From Colias croceus (taxonomy: Eukaryota; Arthropoda; Insecta; Lepidoptera; Pieridae), in NCBI RefSeq assembly GCF_905220415.1, contig NC_059546.1, positions 5,890,001 through 5,954,000 on the forward strand: a stretch of DNA of 64,000 bases. Direction: 5' to 3'. Of this stretch, positions 29,001-36,993 are shown piece after piece (position 1 is the first letter of the stretch; each line of letters opens with the position of its first letter). The notes beneath the pieces are model-generated. The model had not been told where the DNA came from. It ran no database searches and was given only the letters and a program-made list of their open reading frames with translations. The translations under genes were made by a program, and so were the position numbers.

Positions 29001-31902
29001 GCGTATCCCTGGGCGGCGTGAGTCCGTCAGCAAAATCTCAACGGCGGCGACAAGCTCGCTCGCCGTCCGAGCACGAGGACGAGCACGAGCGGGCCGCGAG
29101 GCGGGCTGCCTGGCGAGCCGCTAGACTGCGCTCGCTTGAACAGGTGCGTCGTTGTTGCACGGGGTACACACACACACACCTATAGAGGAAGAGAGATAGG
29201 CACACACGCACACACACACCTATAGAGGAAGAGAGATAGGCACACACGCACACACACACCTATAGAGGAAGAGAGATAGGCACACACGCACACACACACC
29301 TATAGAGGAAGAGAGATAGGCACACACGCACACACACACCTATAGAGGAAGAGAGATAGGCACACACGCACACACACAACTATAGAGGAAGAGAGATAGG
29401 CACACACGCACACACACACCTATAGAGGAAGAGAGATAGGCACACACGCACACACACACCTATAGAGGAAGAGAGATAGGCACACACGCACACACACACC
29501 TATAGAGGAAGAGAGATAGGCACACACGCACACACACACCTATAGAGGAAGAGAGATAGGCACACACGCACACACACACCTATAGAGGAAGAGAGATAGG
29601 CACACACGCACACACACACCTATAGAGGAAGAGAGATAGGCACACACGCACACACACACCTATAGAGGAAGAGAGATAGGCATACACGCGCACATAGATA
29701 AGCAGCAGATAAACACAAACGTGAAAAAGATGCGTACACACAAGCACTATAGAAGTGCTTACATCCAACACAAGTCAGACCATTTCAATTGAAACACTGC
29801 CTTACCTCGAGAACTTTCATCAACGTTCGACGTATTGGTCAGTTGAACGTTACCTTAAATATGATAATTTAGGTACACTAAGGAACTAATTTAGGTACTT
29901 AGGTACACTAAGAAAAGTGTGAAAATATCAAACTGTAGGGTTTATGATGATAAGGATCTATAAACTATTGACAAATTAGGTAATGTTTTAGAAATTAAAA
30001 ACAAAACATTTCCTGTTCGAGTATATTATAGGGCAATAGCTTTCGAATAAAGAGGCTTGAATGATTAACATTTTAGGATGCAATTGAGTCACAAAAAGCA
30101 ATTAAAAGCATGGTGGGCCCGGCGCATGACATCATAGGAGAAGTACCTCCGAGGGACAGATCTCCTTCAGAGGTAAATTTAACCTTTATTATGTGTCGAC
30201 TGTCCTATTGATATTAACTAAAGCTATTTCCAGTGGAACGAACATTTATAATAAAATTGTTTTGTAATAATAAAGACAACGATGTCTTTCAAACTTTTAA
30301 TTTAATATTCATCCATATTATTTTATGGTTTAAACTATTTATCATTTTATTAATTTTATGTTCATTCCACTTCTATGTCAGAATGTATGTGTTAATCCAT
30401 TATCTAATACATGTTTTGTTGTCTTTAACATCATTGTCATTAACATTCAAATATCCTGGTGATGCATTTATCACGTATCATGGTATACGTGACTTCACTA
30501 CTTCACACTGTATTTCTGCATTGAGAGTAAAAATTATAGCTTTCGAAACAGTGAGACAATGAACTAAACTAAACCAAATTGTTTAACTCGTATGTATCTG
30601 AGGTCGGGAGTATATGTCGCTTAGCTGGCGCATTGTGTACGTCTAATCGGGGTGTGTGTCACATTGGCTTTAAAAATTATAGAAATGGCCCCTGCCACGT
30701 ATCGCGTTGCGTACAAAACCGGGGCCGATACTGGCCGTCAAGGAGAAGGAAAAATTATTAGACGAGAGAATAACGCTTCGCACGGAGGAATACGTGTGTC
30801 CCGCCACCGGCGAGACCAAAGTCCGAACTGTCGAGTACATTGAGAAAGTCATTGAGAAAGAGGTACTGCGATTGTAAATGCTAAAGTATACTAGAGGTCG
30901 CTGTACACAAGCAATGCCGTTTCGTGTGTGGTTTAATGTTGTTACATATGTGTGTATATTGATTGACGCTTAGCTTACTTAGGGACTGACTTGACTTTTT
31001 GACATATATTTCACTAGTGGGGCCTACACGCAAATAATTTCTACACTGTTGAAACACCGTTTAGTTAAGTGTAAATACAGCAGAATAGCAGCACATTGTC
31101 ACGAATGTTCGTTATGGTGATGGTGGAAAACGATCAATTACTGTAGATATATTGATGTTTTATATAATTTAAATGTATATATTTATTTGTTTATTGCATG
31201 ATATTTGAGCATGGCATGTTAAAGTTTGTTGTGCTTTTGTCAGACCATACCTGGGTTCTAGACATGGAATCTTCACAACAGGAGTAATGGTTCGTTGAGT
31301 TTATTTAATACACGTAATACATAACCGTACTTCAGTTTCTTATATTTTTTCATTGCTAAAACTGAAATACGGTTCATAGGACGATAATTGCTTAGCCTGA
31401 TCGACGCTTTTTAGTTTTAGATAGTGCTATTTTACATTTAAGCATAACATGTGGCATGAAAATCATTCGAAAACATTAAAAGTCGAGTTCATTCGAACGC
31501 ATTTCTAACGATACATAACCAGATCGTACCGAAAGTTCATTCATTCATCAATTAAACGATAACTTTCACATTTTTATTCAGGTAGAATCTTTCATTCTCT
31601 CTTTTTATTTTTACACCAATCACTGACAAGTGATATCTCTCCAGGTCGAAACGACGCAAGAGAAAATAATATCGTTGGAGCTGACGACGAGCCCCAGCAG
31701 CGAGACGGCGCCCACAGAGCTGGCGGGCGCGATGGGGCTGGGGGAGGGGGAGGGCGAGGGGGAGGGGGAGGGGGAGGGCAGCTCCCTCCAGCCTGACATC
31801 GTGCAGGTTGTCAACCCCCTGCTGGACGGCGGCGCGGGCCACGTCACCGCCATCCCCGTGGGGCCCGCGCACAGACTCACCGCCTACTCGGAGCACCAGT
31901 AG
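8935..31902 (+). CDS. scrib: Scribble (LAP-family polarity scaffold), 3' part: PDZ1-4 and C-terminus
   Basis: Scribble is a cortical scaffold that, with Dlg and Lgl, sets basolateral polarity at septate junctions and synapses. The N-terminal leucine-rich repeats lie upstream of the window. Coding exons: 8935-9140, 10959-11092, 11665-11746, 12423-12618, 13261-13451, 13763-13874, 14050-14372, 14684-14779, 15855-16109, 18275-18385, 18657-18836, 20174-20332, 20950-21093, 22017-22109, 22787-22870, 23191-23307, 26481-27818, 28204-28309, 28395-28566, 29002-29143, 30077-30172, 30683-30862, 31645-31902. All introns are GT-AG, the phases match, and the joined frame stays open for 1590 codons to a TAG at 31900. 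Four PDZ domains are visible, with carboxylate-binding loops GLGLSIAGG, GLGFSIAGG, SLGFSIIGG and KLGMHIKGG. The C-terminal SDKKKFFENAMEES and FLSADEVEKLKQEEERK segments are hallmarks of insect Scribble. Small or alternative exons may be missed, and the 15855 acceptor has a poor pyrimidine tract. Confidence 0.95.
9402..10037. mobile_element. hAT-type MITE with 8-bp target duplication
   Basis: The ends are TAGACATCGGATTATATGCA and its inverted copy. The element is flanked by the identical octamer GTGATGAT at 9394-9401 and 10038-10045. TA...TA ends with an 8-bp duplication are characteristic of hAT transposons. The 636-bp interior has repeated TATGCACTAA motifs near both ends, as expected for subterminal transposase sites, and no transposase frame. 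It sits in the scrib intron between the two PDZ1 exons. Confidence 0.92.
12213..12362. repeat. Three-level nested inverted repeat in a scrib intron
   Basis: The innermost part is a perfect 26-bp palindrome at 12268-12293 (half-site TGCCGAGTAGGTA). Outside it, TAGCGCATGTCGCGTG at 12254-12269 pairs exactly with 12303-12318. Outermost, AAAGTGAAACT at 12214-12224 pairs with AGTTTCACTTT at 12352-12362. The structure ends 60 bp before the acceptor of the next scrib exon. It may be a small MITE, but no target duplication is clear. Confidence 0.8.
12826..13110. repeat. Interspersed repeat ending GAAGTCGGTTGTTTTT
   Basis: The stretch contains CCGATTTTGTACC, ACCGATTACTCCGAGGTG, GATAGGCCCAGTAGTTTTTA and GAAGTCGGTTGTTTTT. 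It resembles a common lepidopteran repeat whose one end reads AAAAACCGACTTCAA on the other strand. Class (LINE or SINE tail) was not determined and the left boundary is uncertain. Confidence 0.55.
13261..13874 (+). other. scrib: scrib PDZ2 (13261-13451 and 13763-13874)
   Basis: Exon 5 reads VLVHTTLIRDGAGLGFSIAG, then ALYVSRVSPHGAAAKDG and MLVGDRLVS. Exon 6 continues with INGVDMDNATHDQAVAML and FVRLVLQR. Exon 5 is strongly GC-rich compared with the AT-rich introns around it. The donor at 13452 is followed at once by a CA/TG-rich stretch (13453-13500), a possible source of assembly or splicing variation. Confidence 0.93.
13453..13600. repeat. CA/TG-rich tract next to a scrib donor
   Basis: Imperfect (CA)n and ACGCAC units follow the donor of the first PDZ2 exon at once. 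Confidence 0.7.
14050..14779 (+). other. scrib: scrib PDZ2-PDZ3 linker, proline/glutamine-rich (14050-14372, 14684-14779)
   Basis: The exon at 14050-14372 encodes a low-complexity linker rich in T, Q and P, including QTLPKPQTQPITQPQPQPQP, so it is probably disordered. The following 96-nt exon ends in SNDDVFDDIQ. A run of 14 cytosines begins 15 nt past its donor (14794-14807). Both exons keep the frame. No known domain was recognised. Confidence 0.85.
16110..18274 (+). other. scrib: scrib intron with repeat fragments
   Basis: It holds short hairpins (CAGACACAATAGA at 16695-16707 with its inverted copy at 16711-16723; ATATGTGAATCA near 16434 with its inverted copy near 16471), a fragment related to the GAAGTCGGTT repeat near 16938-16975, and an inverted fragment of the CTTGGCCGG repeat at 17876-17975. 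The remainder is featureless AT-rich sequence. Confidence 0.5.
17876..17975 (-). repeat. Fragment of the CTTGGCCGGTTTTT repeat
   Basis: AAAAACGGGCCAAGCGCGAA and GGTCTCGCGACAC, followed by (CAGA)n and AGGTTCCG, are the reverse complement of the distal end and the TCTGTC/GGTTCCG parts of the repeat at 40338-41174. The middle of that repeat is missing here. Confidence 0.6.
20174..21093 (+). other. scrib: scrib PDZ4 (20174-20332 and 20950-21093)
   Basis: The first half reads ELTIIKQEGEKLGMHIKGG, then DEGVFISKINSGGAARRDG. The second half reads VGMRLLEVNGVSLLGATHNE and LHLVVCHGY. KLGMHIKGG is the PDZ4-type loop. The intron between the halves carries a SINE-like element whose end lies only about 24 nt before the second exon. 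Confidence 0.93.
20681..20926 (+). mobile_element. SINE-like element, 20.7-kb copy
   Basis: It begins TACTAATATTATAAATGCGA, has a (TCTG)n stretch and TGAACCAATTTGCATGAAAT, and ends GGGCGAAGCTGCGGGTGGAA plus AGCTAGTA. The same family occurs at 38832-39055 (+), 40064-40262 (-) and 62792-62965 (-). It ends about 24 nt before the acceptor of the second PDZ4 exon. Confidence 0.75.
21137..21437 (+). mobile_element. SINE-like element, second family, 21.1-kb copy
   Basis: It contains AATAAATCTGTAGAAGGGTC near its start, then CACGTGAAAACTAACGGTTC, CCTGGGCGTAAAATAGGATA and the end GACGGAGTCGCGGGCGGAAG plus CTAGTA. A longer inverted copy lies at 53674-54149. It lies in the scrib intron after PDZ4. Confidence 0.75.
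22185..22638. mobile_element. Inverted-repeat element (MITE-like) with a palindromic centre
   Basis: AATTGAGTATTTGAATAAAA at the left end is matched by its inverted copy at the right (about 23 bp). The interior carries an inverted pair around TGACGTCATAATGTTAG (from about 22372) and ACATTTTGACGTCAC (about 22432-22446). It is 454 bp and non-coding, in a scrib intron. No clear target duplication was found, so the superfamily is open. Confidence 0.75.
23308..26480 (+). other. scrib: 3.2-kb scrib intron
   Basis: AT-rich sequence between phase-0 exons. A short (GTAGGG)n-like run occurs at 23375-23395. No exon, RNA gene or transposon with clear ends was recognised. Confidence 0.55.
26481..27818 (+). 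other. scrib: scrib long disordered exon (446 codons) with two RVxF motifs
   Basis: One uninterrupted 1338-nt exon, rich in S, P, T and charged residues, lies between PDZ4 and the conserved C-terminal region. The acceptor TAG at 26478-26480 gives phase 0, and the donor follows SFATGE at 27818. The reading continues past the donor in the same frame to 27908, so intron retention would add about 29 residues and then stop. Two RVxF-type tetrapeptides are present, RVSF at 26667-26678 and RVRF at 27672-27683. No folded domain was recognised. Confidence 0.88.
28204..31902 (+). other. scrib: scrib conserved C-terminal region and terminal exon
   Basis: Six exons encode KASVSDKKKFFENAMEES, VFTFLSADEVEKLKQEEERK, an arginine/glutamate-rich probable helix (ERAARRAAWRAARLRSLEQ), DAIESQKAIKSMVG, a segment with KEKEKLLDERITLRTEEYV and EYIEKVIEKE, and a last exon ending LTAYSEHQ. 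The first two segments are typical of Scribble from insects to vertebrates. The final exon carries a Gly-Glu repeat encoded by GGGGAG units (about 31728-31787). The last residues are not a standard PDZ-binding tail. Confidence 0.9.
29161..29695. repeat. 40-bp minisatellite, 13 copies, in a scrib intron
   Basis: The 40-bp unit is TATAGAGGAAGAGAGATAGG followed by CACACACGCACACACACACC. Thirteen units start every 40 bp from 29181 to 29661. Only one internal difference was seen (C to A at 29379), and the last unit decays after CATACACGCG. The array begins about 40 nt after the donor of the exon ending at 29143. Confidence 0.95.
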
Positions 31903-33057
31903 ACCCCCCCACGCGCGAAACTAGAATATTTTTATTTTTCTTTCATAATTTTGCTTTGCCGTGCAAAATTCTTTTTAAAGAAACGCGTAAAAATAATTTA
32001 TTAGTTGACGGCGCGAACGTCCCGGCCGGCCTCGTGAGCGCCAGAACGCGCGAGATACGTAGCAGCCGCGGCCCCGACTCGCTCCATCCGAGCGACGAAC
32101 TCGTTTGTAGATTTCTTCAGAACAACGAACGTTTTAATGTTTCCATCTTCTGTATTATAACTGTGATAATAAAATAGAAATTCCACCGATGTATAGAGGC
32201 CCGTCGAAGAAATCCACCAACGACTTTTTTTTTATAAATCGTGCATTTTCTTATCACAATTGTTTTATTTTTTTACTATTATTTCGCGACGGAGATTCGT
32301 GTACGAGATGCGTATCTATTTTGATATTGTACTTTGAATACTTTACGTATTGTAATATTTTCATTCCGTGCAAGATTTTATTGTTTGACTGAATGCCGAT
32401 GCAGTACTTGTGTACTTTAGGAGCGATAAGAATTCATCGGGTCGGTAGGCGAGATTACTTAAGTGTAGGTACAAACTATCAGTCACATGTTTTATCAGAT
32501 AGACAGACTATATTTGGCATCACAGTCTTATTCGTTCGACACTTTGATCATTTTTAAGTACCTTTAACGTAGTTTATAATTTTTATTTTTGTATTGTCAT
32601 CATTCGTACAGTATTTGTGTTTTAACTGGTGTATTATTTTAATTTAATAATTTTATTGTAACAATTATGTATGTGGTGCCTTAATTCTAAATGGATTAAT
32701 TATTGTAAAATAGCGATTTTTAACAATGTCAACTCTATTCATAATGATAATAGATTCCAATTTAATTGTAATTATACAAATAGAATTTTTGCATTTGAAC
32801 TTAGCGATGCTGTATTGTCTTTTTTAAATGTATAATTATTGTCTATTGACTAAATCTCAACAAATTGTATATTTCCGTTGATAAATGTTTTTTGGAAAAA
32901 TAATTTAATAGACTCATGTTAGTATGTACCGCGTGTTGATTGAGAGAGTGGTGAATGTGTGTCCTTTGTATCTTTTTAAGACTCTTTAGCTACATGTGGA
33001 TTGTAAACTAATGGAAATATTGGATGTTTGTCCTATAAATGGTTTAATATATATTTT

Positions 33058-33063
33058 AATAAA
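33058..33063 (+). other. scrib: Poly(A) signal of scrib
   Basis: AATAAA on the plus strand about 1.15 kb past the scrib stop, followed by T-rich sequence. It lies 14 nt from the oppositely oriented signal of DNALI1. Confidence 0.6.
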
Positions 33064-33076
33064 ATGATTTGGTTGT

Positions 33077-33082
33077 TTTATT
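33077..33082 (-). other. DNALI1: Poly(A) signal of DNALI1
   Basis: TTTATT on the plus strand is AATAAA on the minus strand, about 160 nt past the DNALI1 stop. Cleavage just beyond it would place the DNALI1 3' end inside the scrib 3' UTR. Confidence 0.45.
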
Positions 33083-33243
33083 GTCTTTAACCCTGTATTT
33101 AAATTGGTAGTGATATAAGTAAATTAAACACATTACATCCAGTAAAACATTTAATATAGGTAATGGAAACAATAATAATAGGTATAACATAATTAAAATT
33201 AACTAAATATCTTATTATTAGTTATAAATTATAATAATCTTGA

Positions 33244-34825
33244 CTACTTCTTTGGTGCAATGATGCCTTCCAGTTGCGCCTGAAATATAATGGATAATAA
33301 ATTCATAATATTAATTGTAGTTACAATATTGTAAGAAAACCAATTTGCAACAATCTACTCTATTTTAACTTAAAATAAGGTTGAAAATATGCAATGAAAT
33401 ACTAAAAACGTACCTTCAATTGCGCATTAGTCTTCTTCAAAGCAAGTAGTTCTTCTTGATGACGCTTTTCTTCAGCGGCGCGTAGTTCTGCCGCTCGTCT
33501 CTCTAATTGTTCAGTTTTCTGTTTCAACTCAGTACATTGCTTCTCAAGAGCGGACCGCTCAGCTTCGAGCTTGGCCACTTGATCCATTAAATCCGATTTA
33601 CCTTGTTCAGACTGCAATCAGTTATAGATTAGTTGGTTAGAAAAATATTGAGAACTGTGATGTGAAATTGCAGTAGGTTTTTTTACTTGATTTTTTTACT
33701 GTAGACATGGTACCTATGCAATTCAATTAAAAGTGCTGGAAGGAAAATTACTTTTAAGTGCTTGACACCTCGCAGTGAGGACGTGAGGACTTTTGACCAT
33801 ACTTCCCTACTTATTTATGTCTAAGAATACGTTCGCTTATTTCGAAACGGGATGCTGACTAACTTTGTATCCATTTAAAACATTTTTGTTTCATTATTAT
33901 TATAACAACAAGTTTTAGGAAATTAAAATTAATTAACCTGTAATGCTTTTCGCATTCCAAATGCAATTGAACTACAATACAGGGTTTGGTATGCTTCCAT
34001 AGTAATTCGAGCTTCATCACGCACACGCAACAGCAGTAATCCCCTCTCACCACAGTTTATTGTTACCTAAAAGTAAATAAGTTTTATGCCTTAGTAAGTT
34101 TTAATTTAATTTCATATGGTTATGAAAAGAATTGTAGGTAACATGATCAACGTCCCTATTCTAACCGGAAATAACAAACTATATCCAAAAAATTTTAATT
34201 GTTTGGCTTATCTAGAATTTTTATATTTTTACGTAATCAAAAACCCCAATAAACTTACTTGTCGTATCAACTCGTCGAAGCATTGTGTATAGAGTTGTCT
34301 ACGAACGGGACAAATGCCCGTTTCACGGGCCTGCCTCTGTTGCAAACGAGTGTCTAACATTTCTTGCAGATTTATTACATCGAGTCTTGTGGCGGGAGTC
34401 GATGATATCTAAGTAAGTATTTTAAAAAAATAAATGAGGACGTATAGAAAAATTGTTGTAGTTGTTGTTGGATATTCCTAGTAGGTGGTAATAATTAAGA
34501 TTACCTTCTGGGTCCATATTTGGCCATCTTCTTCCCATTCTTTAGGAGGTAAGATAGCGTTTAAAATTTCCTCTGTTTCGCGTTTGGCTTCTGTTGGTAC
34601 ACATGGCTGTGCCGCTGTGCTTATACTTGGCGGTTGCTGTAGTTTATTTAAATAAAAATGTAATTTGATTAATGATCATGTTTGTCTTTTTTTCTGCCTT
34701 AGAAGCTGAATCATCATTGGGTTGTAAATATTACCTACCGCTTTTTCCGGTTGTTTGGTCACTAAAACTGGATTATCATAACGAACTAGAGTATCCTCTG
34801 CAGAAACTGGTGCCCTTTCACCCAT
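33244..34825 (-). CDS. DNALI1: Axonemal dynein light intermediate chain p28 (DNALI1-like)
   Basis: p28/DNALI1 is a light chain of inner-arm axonemal dyneins in cilia and flagella; in insects it would mainly serve sperm tails and chordotonal cilia. Six exons on the minus strand, in coding order: 34739-34825, 34505-34636, 34259-34408, 33938-34066, 33414-33611, 33244-33279. All introns are GT-AG and all phases are zero, giving 243 codons plus stop. Landmarks in order are VRYDNPVLV near the N-terminus, EEILNAILPPKEWEEDGQIW, RQARETGICPVRRQLYTQCF, TINCGERGLLLLRVRDEAR, SSIAFGMRKALQ, a C-terminal coiled coil of about 65 residues (AKLEAERSALEKQ onward) and the terminal QLEGIIAPKK. These match the family over its whole length, so the gene looks complete. 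The ATG at 34825 gives the usual short N-terminus. Confidence 0.95.
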
Positions 34826-35023
34826 TTTTTATAATAAAAATATTTTATTGTAAACCGATTTGACTGTTTTTGAGTTGTTTATCAACAATAGTGGTAACTA
34901 TAGCAACCACAACTTCATGAGATAGCTATGAAATCTTGTATGAAATATGAAATCCATAGTGGTCTAAAAAATTTTTAGTTGCAATAATTTTACCTACCTT
35001 CCTACGTTCTTCACCACCACTAA

Positions 35024-35108
35024 TATCTTGAGCTATGCTATTCTCGAGAATAGCATAGCCACAGAATACTTCATAGTAGACATGACATAGCTCAAGCAAG
35101 ATACTAGT
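35024..35108. repeat. Nested palindrome upstream of DNALI1
   Basis: A perfect 28-bp palindrome, 35032-35059, is centred on TCTCGAGA. Its left arm overlaps TATCTTGAGCTATG (from 35024), which pairs again with CATAGCTCAAG and AGATA near 35086-35105. The two alternative pairings share one arm. It lies about 200 bp upstream of the DNALI1 start. No target duplication was recognised. Confidence 0.7.
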
Positions 35109-35565
35109 GAATAATAATAAGATTAAAAGAAAAGATAATAATTTATTTTAGACATAGGTAATAATTATTGAGGGTGTGCGATTGGAGCCTATAAATTATG
35201 TTAGGGAGCATTTCTATGTAATGCAGGTAACGTTCGTGTGAATGTTCGACGCTCCTGTTCGTCATAATGCTTTTTAATTCAACCTTTTGCTATAGAAACA
35301 GTGTCAGTAAAATGTAAAGGTAATGCCTATAGGAGCACTTATTTTTAAAATCAAGTTATTCAAAACATAGAACCATCATGTTCGATAAAATTTGAAAATG
35401 GTTAATACATTTTCTGCTACCTACTGCTCTTATTTAAAACCCAGCCTTTAAATGAGCCTTCAGCCTTAAGGTTTCCTGCTTTTGATCAATAAAAAAAACC
35501 TATGGGTATACTCACTTATAGCTAAATTATAAGCTAAAGCTTATGATATTACGCCACACGGCTTA

Positions 35566-36021
35566 GGGTCAACTCACACCAAAAGAGCGGCGAAGCGCAG
35601 CGCAGCGCGGCGAAGCGCGGAGTAGCGGAGGCCCGCGACTTCTCGAGCATTCCAGCGACTTCTCGAGCAGTCGCGGGAATCCGCGCGCCTTCCCGCGAAA
35701 TTCACGGGTCGCTCTGCGCAGTTCGAATGCTCGCGCGCACAGACGCGTGCGGGGAGCGGGCGCGAGGGGCGGGATATTGCCAGCGGCCGCTCGCGAATGC
35801 TCGAGCATTCTCTGGAATTCCCGCGACTTCTCGCGCAGTCGCACGGCTCCGTATGGAATTCCACGAAATTCCAGCGGCGCCGCGGGCATCCGCGCGACTC
35901 GTTCGAGCTTGTCATGCGATAATAAGTATTATAGTAATGAAGATAAAGTTAAAATTCATATGACACGGAAACTGCGCTCCGCTTCGCCGCGCTTCGACGC
36001 TCTTTTGGTGTGAGTTGACCC
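35566..36021. mobile_element. GC-rich MITE with TTA target duplication (PIF/Harbinger-type)
   Basis: A 456-bp element has inverted ends beginning GGGTCAACTCACACCAAAAG (24 bp matching), flanked by TTA at 35563-35565 and 36022-36024. A 3-bp TWA duplication is the signature of PIF/Harbinger insertions. The interior is much more GC-rich than its surroundings and contains internal repeats built on CTCGAGCATTC and CGCGACTTCTCG. It has no open frame of its own that looks like a transposase, so it is non-autonomous. Confidence 0.85.
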
Positions 36022-36269
36022 TTAAAAGTATAGCTGTTAGTAAGCGAGATAGTTCAATCTGTAATGCCTTTGCTGTTGGTAGTAATTACAGGTTATTTTA
36101 ATAATCTTACTTGTTCTTAAATGATCGTTCGAAGTAATGTAAAAATTATAAAAAAATTATATTAAAAATTATATTAATTGAATAAGGATACAATTTCGCC
36201 AGTAGTTAATAAATTACACCATAATCTTATGTTATAATAAAATAAAATACATGTTTATGTAAAAAATGT

Positions 36270-36275
36270 TTTATT
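36270..36275 (-). other. MED4: Probable poly(A) signal of MED4
   Basis: TTTATT on the plus strand reads AATAAA on the minus strand about 720 nt past the MED4 stop. The intervening 36276-36993 is AT-rich with no other feature and would be the 3' UTR. A nearer non-canonical signal is possible. Confidence 0.4.
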
Positions 36276-36993
36276 TCTCATAATTACGCCTACCATACTA
36301 CATATTGTGTATCATCAATATACACAAACTGCACTTAACAAACATCCAATTACACGCATACACACTTAGCAACGGGTGCGACTTAAGCAAATAATTAATT
36401 TACAAATACTTTGAAACGCTTGAATATTTTCGATGATATGAATGGTAGATAAACAAAGGTTTGATGAAGTTATTGTTAAAAAAAGCTTATAAAATATTAG
36501 CAAATGTAATTATAAGTTTTTTTTTAACAATAGTTGATTTATATTTAGTTTAAATGATTAATTTACTTATTTATATTATTTTGTGTGTTTATTCAAGCTT
36601 AGGAAAGTACTTTGTGTAAAAATAGATTGGAATATACAAATATTTTATAGGATTATTGATAAGTTTAGTATCCTTTACTACTGAGGTATTTTCACGAATG
36701 AAGTTTTCATACAACATATTATTATAGAACTACTAAACTGTACAAGTTGATCAGGCAAATTAATTTCAAAGTAAAATAAATCCTTCTAAGTATATCTATT
36801 TTGAATAGGTAGGTAATTATAATATATTTTCTGGACAATTTTTTAACCGTCTTCAAAGTTGTGGATGTTACCAATTTCTCTGACAATTAGACCAATTTTC
36901 AAAAACTTTTTTAATACCTTGACATACACATTTTCAACGTTTAAACACGAAATTCCCATTCTTCATTCATAACCATTCACTCTACATCATTAA

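Larger units (their letters stand above)
31903..33085 (+). other. scrib: scrib 3' UTR
   Basis: Non-coding sequence runs from the TAG at 31900 to an AATAAA at 33058-33063, followed by a T-rich stretch. An earlier AATAAA near 32168 could give a short isoform. The part at 32005-32105 is clearly more GC-rich than the rest. The 3' limit is inferred from the signal only. Confidence 0.6.
34826..36269. other. Spacer between DNALI1 and MED4
   Basis: No gene seen. It contains the presumed DNALI1 promoter (downstream end), a nested palindrome at 35024-35108, and the GC-rich Harbinger-type MITE at 35566-36021. The rest is plain AT-rich sequence. Confidence 0.6.

Noticed and set aside
29181..29680. Regular 40-bp repeat that superficially resembles a CRISPR array
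   Set aside because: There are no unique spacers: the whole 40-bp unit repeats, the host is an insect, and it lies in an intron. It is a minisatellite.
29038..29771. Repetitive minus-strand frames with the CVRVCLSLFLYR period
   Set aside because: Pure translation artefacts of the minisatellite and the adjoining scrib exon.
30233..30562. 109-codon plus-strand frame in a scrib intron
   Set aside because: Hydrophobic AT-rich translation with no start context or family resemblance.
31552..31896. Minus-strand frames opposite the last scrib exon
   Set aside because: Shadows of a GC-rich coding exon whose plus-strand frame is clearly Scribble.
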